From: Papaver somniferum
Taxonomy: Eukaryota; Streptophyta; Magnoliopsida; Ranunculales; Papaveraceae
NCBI RefSeq assembly: GCF_003573695.1
Contig: NC_039368.1
Location: forward strand, 11,471,279 to 11,535,278
Length of the DNA: 64,000 nucleotides
Direction: 5' to 3'
Below the pieces are notes generated by a model. It searched no databases and was not told the origin of the DNA. It saw only the letters and a program-made list of their open reading frames with translations. Shown here piece by piece: positions 55,429 through 64,000 of the stretch. The translations under genes and the position numbers were made by a program. Position 1 is the stretch's first letter. Each line of letters opens with the position of its first letter.

Positions 55429-56150
55429 ATGGGCAGAGTAGCAGAAAGTTCACTGTCTCCCAAAAGAAAACGAGCTGATACTCCGAAGCTCAGTGAGGCT
55501 GAGCGCACAATCTATAACCTTATTCTAAGTACAGAAGATATGGGAATATGGATGAGGGAAATAAAGTATAAAATCAAAGTAATTCCTGACACCGTTGTTA
55601 ACAAGTCTATATAATCTCTCTAGGACAAAGGACTGATAAAAGAGGTTGTTGACATACAGAACAAAGGAAAAAAAAACTTTAATGGGTTCTGACTTCGAAC
55701 CCTCGGATGACCTCACGGGTGGTGCATGGTATGATAAGGAAGGGAAACTAGAGACAGAACTCATTGAGGAGGCAAAATCTGTGTGTTTCCAGTTTACCTC
55801 TAGAAGGAAGGCTGCCACAGTTGAGGAGATTACAGAAGCTATCAACAATTCGGAAGCATTTAAGGTGAAGTTTACTGGTAAGCAAATTGAAGAACTTGTT
55901 CAGGGTCTGATTTTGGACAAGAAGATTGTGGAGTCAGAAAGTACTGGTAAAGGGGTCTTGGCAAAAAATCCAATGGGTGAACAATGCTACCAATGCTCAA
56001 ATAAGAGAGCGCTTCCAAAAGCAGGGTCGTCGGCTTCAATTCCATGTGGAGTTAGTCCCCGTGTAAATGAGTGCACACCTGTTGGAATCATCTCTCCGTC
56101 CACTTGTGTTTACTTCAAGAAATGGTTGGATTTTAGTAAACTAGGTTACA
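55429..56150 (+). pseudogene. RPC6 pseudogene, copy B (keeps the Cys-rich end)
   Basis: Starts at ATG 55429 (MGRVAESSLSPKRKR) and carries the same TAA (55612-55614), TAG (55621-55623) and A9 frame change (55668-55676) as copy A. Unlike copy A it continues through the cysteine-rich C-terminus (GEQCYQCSNKRALPK, SIPCGVSPRVNECTP, STCVYFKKWLDF), which in RPC6 binds an iron-sulfur cluster. After WLDF the usual stop is absent and the frame runs on into a Helitron-like end, finishing at 56386. The shared lesions show that the gene was dead before the duplication. A peptide of 246 codons from 55646 remains open but lacks the first winged helix. Confidence 0.85.
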
Positions 56151-56197
56151 TAAATTGTCCAAATGCGTATTCATGCCATTATGCCGTATTATTACGC

Positions 56198-56380
56198 AGA
56201 CTAGTTTTCACCCGTGCGATGCACGGGGTTGTTTTTTACGACTCATGGAGAAAATTGGACTCACGTTTTAAAACCTATTTCACGGGAAAAAAACACTATT
56301 ATAAATTTTTTTTGGTGTGTAAGGGAAAAAAAAAAACAAAAATGGCCAAAAAGAAGAAAAAAATTCCAAGGGAGATACTA
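56198..56380 (-). mobile_element. Helitron-like terminus, copy B only
   Basis: Read on the minus strand, a hairpin CCCGTGCATCGCACGGG is followed by TGAAAACTAG and then T, which matches the Helitron 3' end rule (hairpin, about 10 nt, CTRR, insertion between A and T). The 3' end is at 56198. The other end is uncertain; TCTCCCTTGG (plus-strand 56371-56380) is one candidate, giving about 183 bp. Copy A has lost this region by deletion. Confidence 0.5.
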
Positions 56381-57170
56381 CAATGAAAATGAACTTCTTT
56401 CCGGCCTTCTTCCACATTCTCTTTGTCCGACTATAAAGAATTTTGTCGGTTCATCTCTATCTTGGTAAGGCACAATTTTTATCTTGGACGTAAAGCATTC
56501 TTCCACTTTCTCTTTGTCTTGGTGAAGAGTATCGTACTTATTAACCTTCAATACCATGAACATGTTTGATCAAGTTTCTATATTTATCCTAATACAACAT
56601 ATCGGAAAAATATCTATTGTCCATCAAATTGTCTATCAAACAGTGACCAAGTATCTTCTAAATGTTCCCCAATACATTGTCATGCATCAATTTATTTCTT
56701 TTATAAATGTATAGCTTTAGTCAATGAAGGTATTAGTTATTAGGACTACTAATTTCCAATACCTTCTTAAACTGTGATCCACCACTCTAAGACGAATTTT
56801 GTACCTGTTTGCATCAGTAAAGTTTTAATATTGGCACCTCACATTATTTTCTTATGTTTAATTGATGGCGTGGAAGCTCTGCAACCAAGCAGTACTATAC
56901 AGATGATTATCGTCGTGTTCGATTTTCCTGTAACATTTGAAGCGATTTATGCATTTCCAGCCTTCAACCAAACTAATTACTTTTGTTTTATGAAAGAGTG
57001 TTTTTCCTTACATGGATGATTAATTAGAACTCAATATAACACAGTGATTCCAAGTGATTAAAAAAATAAGCATACATAATTATTGACTGCATCAAAGATA
57101 GTCGTATATTGAACACACATGCCACCAAAACCCGCTTTCCTTGAAAATATTTTCTCAGGCAAAATTACAT
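56381..57170. other. Segment unique to copy B
   Basis: AT-rich DNA present only in copy B. There is no recognisable domain in its frames (such as 56774-57019). It lies between the RPC6 end and the 13-bp repeat at which copy A was deleted. Confidence 0.4.
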
Positions 57171-57183
57171 CCAATGAGTTAAC

Positions 57184-58320
57184 TATTAAAATATATGGAC
57201 AAAAATCTAAATTCATATGGTAATAATCCCGTACGATTACATATTTGAAGGTATTGAAGGTACATAGTTTCCACGATTTGCTAAAAACATATCAAAAGAC
57301 TTTGCTAAGGAAATGTTTCCGTTTAAATTTGGAATACATAGGATTATGCGCATTTGGAAATAGTGCTGATCATACCGTCGTCAGATTTCATCGATCTGCA
57401 GCTCCTCAACACGTGCACAGAGTATCTTTAATTTCTTTAATTTTTTTGCATAATCACTTGCTCTTTATAGCTTATTGACATGCTGATGTAAATAGTTAGC
57501 ATTGGCTACGAGACACTCAAACAATCAAGGAAAACAATGAAGAAGTTTATAGTGGATTACATATACAAGTCTAACTAAGTTACGACATTAAGACATCATA
57601 AGAATTAGTCAAAACAAAACCCTATGAGCAAACAAACATTAGTCAAAAGGTAGAAGATATAGAAAATCACGATAAATTATGGTACAGAGGTGCACTGCAA
57701 TGCTGCCTGGCTATATTGAAACTTGGAACCAAGCAAGAAACAACAACCAACACAAGGGAATGGAAATTTTACCAAAAAGAATACTAAAATATAAACCAAG
57801 TAGAGAGGGTTGGAACTGTAACTAAAATAATTATGTGCTCCATGTTCCACAGAGATGAAGACCTAGAGATAAAATGATTCCTGAGTATGGAACATGACAA
57901 CATATAGTCGCTCTAACCCTTCAAATATAATCACTATATTTGGGCATGATGCAAAACATAAAACCCTTCATATATGGCTTGGAATCTTGGATAGTTTTAC
58001 AAAACGATAAAAGAATTGCTAGTTCCAATGGCCAAACACGTCCATAGGGACAATAAAACTCATTTGCACCTAAACCAATAACGGGATCGTTCCAAACTCC
58101 GTGGTTAGTAAATCGAAGAGTATTTAAGTTATATACCGGAAAAAACCCATTTGCCGAAAGATTTTAAAGAGAAACGTGCTGAGATCATGAGGTATAACCG
58201 GAAATACCAAAAATAAATGAATCTTTCAAGAATTGTGAGGGATCATGAACATCTTCAAAATAAAAACGAAATCAAGAAAACAAATACCAATTATACAAAA
58301 AAAGAATAAAGAAAAAAAAA
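57184..58320 (-). other. Unassigned stretch after RPC6, copy B
   Basis: The counterpart of 33968-35104, with the same broken minus-strand frame. Nothing further can be called. Confidence 0.35.
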
Positions 58321-58392
58321 NNNNNNNNNNNNNNNNNNNNNNNNNNNNNNNNNNNNNNNNNNNNNNNNNNNNNNNNNNNNNNNNNNNNNNNN
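58321..58392. other. Assembly gap (72 N)
   Basis: A run of 72 N. The matching part of copy A (35105-35197) is about 93 bp and includes the possible minus-strand ATG. The gap lies beside an A-rich tract. Confidence 0.99.
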
Positions 58393-60270
58393 ATCCATTG
58401 ATCAGGTTGATGCAAAAAAAAAAAAAAGCAATAGATTAGACAACAACACCGTCAGGAAGAACCAGAAAAATAAAAAGAACTGAACCCTAATAAAAAAAGA
58501 AATAGCATGCAAACGATAGGATCTGCTATTGAATCGAGCACTTTATATATAGTGGACCAAGGAAAGAAATTCCAAAAAAAAACAGTATCTTGGAAATAAT
58601 ATTATTTAATATACCAAAATTTACATAATATTCTATAATTTTAGATTTCCAATATATTTTGTTGAGTATCTAATCTTTTTTCTAAATGAACGGAAACGAA
58701 AAATAACAATAGAAATCTATAACTTTAAGAATTTAGTTAGTCCTCATTTATATTTTGATATATTTTTGGCGATAAAAAAAATTGTTAGCATACTCTACAC
58801 GTCAGAAATAGCTATTATTTTATTTATCTTTGAAATAAATGATATTGAGAAAAATAATATCGAAACTCATTTTGTTATTTTCGCCATAATTTTTATTTTT
58901 TTTGTTGTTGTTGGTGGTGTGGCTTGGAATTGTTGTTTAAATCTTGCTTAGTACTTTTTTCCTTTTAATGATTATATATTTTGATTATTTGACAGGATTT
59001 GCCAATTTTTTTGCCGCAAGATAAATATACTTTGATCATCGGGTAATCATCTAGGTATTTTTATTTTAAATTTTAATCATTATCTAAATTTGGCGAATAG
59101 TTTTTGTTTTCATCTCAATTGTAAATATGTAATAAGAATTAGTTTAATTATTGGCTTTGGAATTGTAATTAGGATTAATTTAATTTTAAGAAGTATAATC
59201 GGACACTGGACATTTGGTTTTTATTCATATGATGATTTTTTCTACTTTATGTGATAAAATCATGATGAACAATATAGTTTGATCGTGATTCATTTATGAT
59301 CGATATAATTTCGTGATGCAATCGTGATGGATATAATATATCATGATGTGATTTTATTTTATTCTTTTGATATTACTAATTTGGTAATTTATAAGATTTT
59401 TTAAGATTTAGTTGTTTTAGGTAATATTTTTCCTTGAATATAATTGGTTGAAAATATATATTGAGAGGAACAAATATTCTCCTTTAATTTTATCGGCCGA
59501 AATTTTAAATGGTGGGGCAGAATCAACTAGAAGCTCCGGTTAACCACAACGCTTAAAAAAATTCAGTTTTATATAGAGAGTTTTTGGCTTCATATTATTG
59601 GTAATATTCACAAAAAAAAAGCAAAGAAATGACACCCACCTAAACACTGGGTTTTATACCCATAGATCAAGTTAGTGGTGGATCAGTGGGACTAAATTAA
59701 ATTGGAAACGTTTTAAGTTCTTTATACAGAATTTTAAGATGGTGGTTTTTTGCTCATGCACACAAGTTCTCCGCAGAAGAAGTACGTCAAGCAAAGTCTG
59801 CAGCCTTGGAAGAGGAATCCTTATCTGTTAGCTTTTGTCCCCCTTTCTCTGGTTTTGGTTAAGGCTTTATATGAAACCCATGAAATGGTATCCGCTCTGC
59901 ATTCTATGATGTTGGATGGTATTATTTGGATTCGTAGCCCTATGATGTTTGATAGTATTATTTGGATATGTAGCTGCTTGAAAATATTTTTGTGCATCTA
60001 TGTCTACCAAAATAATGTAGATGTCACTGTGGTACAGGAGTAAAGTCGTTGGTGACATTAGTAGCTGTCAAAAACCAGTTTAAATCATTTTGGTGTCGGC
60101 TTTAAGTTTTAAGTTAATAAGGAAAAAAGATTAGGTAGAAGACAGCTAAAGGAGTTTTATCATCATTTAGGGCATAATGCTCAGACAAAAAAGATTAAAA
60201 ACTTAAAATAGTAAATAATCGCAAACCCAAAATATAAAAAATCAAAAATGTTGTCCAAATCTCAATTATC
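58393..60270. other. AT-rich intergenic DNA, copy B
   Basis: The counterpart of 35198-37070, including the minus-strand TATA box near 58540 and the unrecognised 97-codon frame at 59750-60043. No gene is called. Confidence 0.4.
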
Positions 60271-60277
60271 CTAGCTT

Positions 60278-60421
60278 CTACGAGTTCTTGTCCTCTTCCT
60301 CTTCTTCTGATTGTTTTTCAGCTGCCAATCTTGCTGCATCTTCTTTTGATTTCTCAAGTGCAGAAATCAAATTCCGGAAGAAAACCTCGGAGTAGTCCCC
60401 TCGATTCACAGTTTTAGGCAT
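60278..60421 (-). CDS. Small acidic, helix-rich ORF or last exon, copy B
   Basis: The same 47-codon frame as 37080-37223, unchanged in sequence. It starts MPKTVNRGDYSEVFF and ends in a glutamate-rich tail. Its function is unknown. Confidence 0.3.
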   Translation of the reverse strand: MPKTVNRGDYSEVFFRNLISALEKSKEDAARLAAEKQSEEEEEDKNS

Positions 60422-60799
60422 CAAATTATCATCATAACTTGGTTAATGTTCAAAATAATTACAAGATATACGCCAATCTAACAAGGGTACTCAGGGGACT
60501 TGCAACTGAACGGGTTTTGACGAGTAAAGTAGTTAGTGGGCCTTAACCTTATTAAAAAGTGATAAAAGAAAATCCCAACAGCTTAGTTACGGATATGTAC
60601 ATCTCTTAGCCGAACATACCTTCTTTCTCCCACTAGTACTAAAACTAGGGTTTCACCAAAATTAATTTAACAGCAATAGTGATCAAAGATACTTACCAAA
60701 ACCGTGATATTGATACCGGCAACGGTGATTATGAACAAGAACACAAGTCTTTAAGTGATTTCTTTTTCCCTTCTTAAAACCTTTTTTTTAAGAGATGTT

Positions 60800-62300
60800 G
60801 AAGGTGTTCCTTACCTAATTTGCCACCCTTTAACCGGAGAATCTATCTTACTTCCATACTGTAATTGAATTCAAGTACAATTCAAGCACAAGGCTAATTT
60901 CATATGGATGTTTAGCAAGTGGATTTGGCTATTGTCCTTTAACCAGTGATTACAAGGTTGTTGCAGTATATTATTGTCAGAGACTCAGAGAGAACATAAG
61001 GGACATGTTCATGTGTATACTGTTGGTGGTCATGAGTGGAGATTTATCGAGCATCATACGTTTGATTATTTTATAGGTACCTATGCAAATGGAGCAATTT
61101 ACTGGTTGCACCAAAGTTGTCAAGAATGTGAGGTTGTATCCTTTGATTTGGAAGGTGAGAAGTTCCATTTGATTTTTTTTTTACTAGGTCCGAATGGTTT
61201 ATTAAACCAAAAAAACGTAATTACAAGAATTACATAATGGGAGGCACAAGGCTTCCCCACTCCCATAAACCAAAGAGGAAAAGATATAACATGAAAAAAA
61301 TTAACAAAATTAAGCTCTTAAAAACAAAAACTAACAAAAAAAATAAAATAAAAGGAATTTCAACTTCCTTTGTTCTTATTTTTCTTCTTTGGAGTCTTCA
61401 TTCTTCTTGATTGATTTTTTATTTCCTTGAAATACTCCCTTCGAAACGATAAGTTATTCAAGAACTTTTGTTGAATATCAGATTTTGTTATTGTGCAAAG
61501 AACCTCATACTCCTCTGTAGTGAGCTTGTGCTTGTTCTTATGATCTTCACTTTCGGCTTGTGCTTCTGTCTTAAAGCGGTTGGAGAAGAACCCTTAGCTA
61601 CATTAAGAGCCTGCCTAGCTCTTTCCAAATCATCAGCTGCCTTTGGAAGAGCAGCTTCAGAAATTGCTACCTCCTCATCTAGCTGTTTGGATTTCTCCAA
61701 AGCAGCACGAACCTCGTCACTAATTATTGGGCTGTTCCAAGCCTGAATCAAAAACCAAATCCATATTTGGCCCAGACTCTGGCTTAGACTTTGAAACGGA
61801 TTCCAAATGTTTAATCCCGGACTGGGAGTGCACGGACGTAACTACATGATCTGTATGAGCCTATTTACTCAACACGGAACTGCTCTCCGGCTTTTTCACG
61901 GGACTGCTCTCCATATTTACACGCTGGGTCACAGACTGTTGCTTGTTCACGGGCTTTGTCTTGGAGATGGACGTTACCAAATCAGAGCTTATGAAGTGTT
62001 TGAATGCGAAAATGGTTCTCAACGTTCTTCTTGGAGGGAATAATAATTTTGTATCTGGCATATACAAACTATACAGTTTTTGAGGCTGACAACACGGAAA
62101 AAGACATTATTAATGCTGATGGTTCTAGTTACGCCACGAAAGAGTGTAATCTGAAACAAAACGACCACAATGGAAGTTCGCCATGTTGGATCAAGGAGTT
62201 TAGTATACAGCAAGAGGACGATAATTCATATACTGAGCCATTCACCATCAGAAGGAACATTGAAGTACTATTGTGGTCCAACCGCTGCTTTCCTGGCAAC
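60800..62300 (+). pseudogene. FBA gene remnant, copy B
   Basis: The same relic as 37605-39108, including the retroposed interruption (61172-62029). One difference is a 6-bp deletion near 62098 that removes two codons before DIINADGSSYATKE. Another is a single base change near the insertion edge (CATTTGA instead of CATTCGA). Confidence 0.8.
61172..62029 (-). mobile_element. Retroposed insertion in the F-box relic, copy B
   Basis: The counterpart of 37975-38832 with the same minus-strand 87-codon frame (61751-61488). Confidence 0.55.
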
Positions 62301-62302
62301 GG

Positions 62303-63297
62303 AAGGACGGTTGCGGATTAGGATCACCCGCAACCAAACCGTCAAGGTTGTGGATTTGGAAAATTGAACCGTGACCAGCCCAATCACCCGCGGATTTGAT
62401 CTCTGCGGATCAGCAGATTGTACGAGCCCGGATGCGGATTAACCGCGGATTTAGTAAAAAAAAGAAGTAAAACAAACAAAAATACAAGTATAAAAACCAG
62501 AATTTAATACAGACGACTCTTAATACAAAAGAGTAATAATTTTAATGGAGCACCTCCATTCATGTCCTTGCTGCTGTAGCGTTTGCACATCGATGACCAG
62601 TCGACGCTCTATCAAGTCTGTTTGGTTTGACCTCTACCTCATCCAACCATGGTATTGGTTGAGGTTTTGGAATCATTGTGTCCTAGCAATTTATGCAATA
62701 TCAAGGAAGCACCATAATGATAAACTTACCGAAACAGAAATAAAGAGCATAGAACACAAGAATTGAACTGCAGAATGTAGGATAACCAGATTCTAGGGTA
62801 AAAACCGAAATTGTCTGCCAAGTTTGTTTCACTGTTCGGTTATCGTTGCCAGGTCAGTTTAGTTATACTCTTTGTCTTACTTCATGGTCGTTGCTTACAA
62901 AATGTATAAGAAAGTTCATGAGGTAGGTTAGATTTTGCTAGCATGTAAGTTCTGTGTACTGTTTTTTTTTAATGGTATGACCTTGTGTTGTTCGTATGTG
63001 CTTTCTCCATACTTTCGAAACTAAGTACCCTTCTTTACTACTTTTTACCTTTGTGTTATATAGGATTTTCTTATTTGTATCCTAGATACTTTTTTGTTTT
63101 TTGAAATTTTTTCGATACCCTACGGTGCGGATAAATCCGCGGATTTACAAAACCAACCGCAACCAAACCGCTAAACCTTGCGGATTTGAAAATTCACCCA
63201 TGACCGGTCCATAAACTCTTACGGATTGGTTTTCACCCGCAATTTTTCGGACGGTTGCGGATGAAATCCGCGGTTCCGGATTGTATGCACACCCCTA
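62303..63297. mobile_element. hAT-like element end, copy B
   Basis: The counterpart of 39107-40106. The right end TATGCACACCCCTA is at 63284-63297, and the inverted copy TAGGGGTGTGCATA is at 63336-63349 after the same 38-bp F-box promoter relic. Confidence 0.45.
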
Positions 63298-63349
63298 CCG
63301 ACGCTGATTCTCGCGTCTCCTCCATGTATAGCAACTAGGGGTGTGCATA

Positions 63350-64000
63350 TATCATCGTTATAAATCTAAATCCATTTGAGAGCATGAATTCAGAGTTTTC
63401 ACACCGGTAACTTTGATGATGGAGTTTCAGAGAATAATTATGGTAAGTCTTATCCGCTTCCTAGCTTGGACTGGTGAAATTCATGGCAGAACTATGTGGA
63501 TTTCAATTTTTTCTTGTTTAGTAATTTTAGATTAATGTAATAAAAATTGAATCTGTTCAGAGAAGTTTAGAATTAGGGTTTGATAGAAATTTAATTCTGA
63601 ACTTTTTTTCCGTAAAATAGTTTCAAGAAAAAATGGTAAGATTTCAATATTTGTGATCAAGAGAAGGTACTAGTTTATTTAAATAAGGAGAAATAATGAA
63701 GAACACATAAATCACAAGAAATCATATGTTTATGTTATGTTGATTCATGATTGAATCTTGAATTATGTACGAAGGTGGACGAAAATTAACTGAAGATGGA
63801 AGTATTAGTCTATGTGTTGAGTTTTGATTTCACAAAATTTGTCAAAAAGACCAAAAGCAAGAATTTCTGGGTGAAATAGATTTCTAGGTTTAGATACTGT
63901 TTATATAGCCAAAAATCAGAAATATACTGTTTAAATAACCAATTTGGTTATTTCACCCAGAATATTTTTTATGAATTAATTGGAACAGACCAATATGTCC
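63350..64000. other. AT-rich spacer, copy B, to window end
   Basis: The counterpart of 40159-40809. The match to copy A is still intact at the last base, so the duplication extends beyond the window. Confidence 0.6.

Larger units (their letters stand above)
52721..64000 (+). repeat. Duplication copy B, running off the window
   Basis: It matches 30727-40809 in order and orientation with only scattered substitutions. Differences include an 8-bp insert near 52738, extra T/C bases in the LINE tail (54282-54292), a 1201-bp segment absent from copy A (about 55983-57183), a 6-bp deletion near 62098, and an assembly gap. The offset between copies is 21994 bp at the left edge and about 23191 at the right. 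Confidence 0.95.

Noticed and set aside
51870..56150. Similarity of CVYYQILLGYLDFSK (HAC) and CVYFKKWLDFSK (RPC6)
   Set aside because: Each fits its own family around it; the likeness is short and looks like coincidence, not fusion or shared origin.

Overview
The window reads as plant nuclear DNA, most likely eudicot. It is AT-rich, has GT-AG introns, plant LTR retrotransposons with tRNA-Asp and tRNA-Met primer sites, F-box genes with the plant F-box-associated (FBA) domain, and a plant HAC-type histone acetyltransferase. The overall look reminds me of Papaveraceae (poppy), but nothing here proves that. Most of the window is transposon sequence, often nested. No rRNA gene, tRNA gene or CRISPR array was seen.

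Positions 1-12583 are a tandem array of one non-autonomous Ty3/gypsy derivative (LARD-like). A partial internal region (1-2198) is followed by an LTR (2199-4074), a tRNA-Asp primer site, an internal region with one gag-like ORF (5105-6823) and no pol, a truncated internal LTR (7576-8711), a second partial ORF, and a final LTR (10708-12583). This array interrupts a minus-strand, intron-containing accessory ORF (12584-15836) of an older Ty3/gypsy element of the Tat/Grande type. The LTR of that element starts at 16568. Two Ty1/copia elements follow: a minus-strand one (18406-24143, TSD CCATG) and a plus-strand one (24198-30352, TSD GAAGG). The second carries a CACTA (En/Spm) fragment in place of its protease and integrase core.

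From 30727 the window holds a large direct duplication. Copy A starts at 30727 and copy B at 52721. They match up to the right edge of the window apart from small indels, one 1201-bp deletion in A and an assembly gap in B. The simplest reading is a head-to-tail tandem duplication with a unit of about 22 kb. The shared part holds an RNA polymerase III subunit (RPC6) pseudogene with a TRIM and a LINE in its 5' intron, a broken F-box gene with a retroposed insertion, and hAT-like ends. Between the two matching parts (40810-52720) lie satellite-like arrays, two more damaged F-box/FBA genes, one of them split by an 881-bp Harbinger-like MITE, and an intact intronless 1033-residue ORF. That ORF is a p300/CBP-type HAC protein that keeps the PHD finger and acetyltransferase core but lacks the TAZ and ZZ domains.

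The HAC-like ORF at 49510-52611 is the only long, apparently intact host-type gene, and it is the most interesting object here. Most other genes are visibly broken. No operon-like cooperation between genes can be inferred. The window mainly records transposition, tandem duplication and gene decay, with one retained candidate retrogene.
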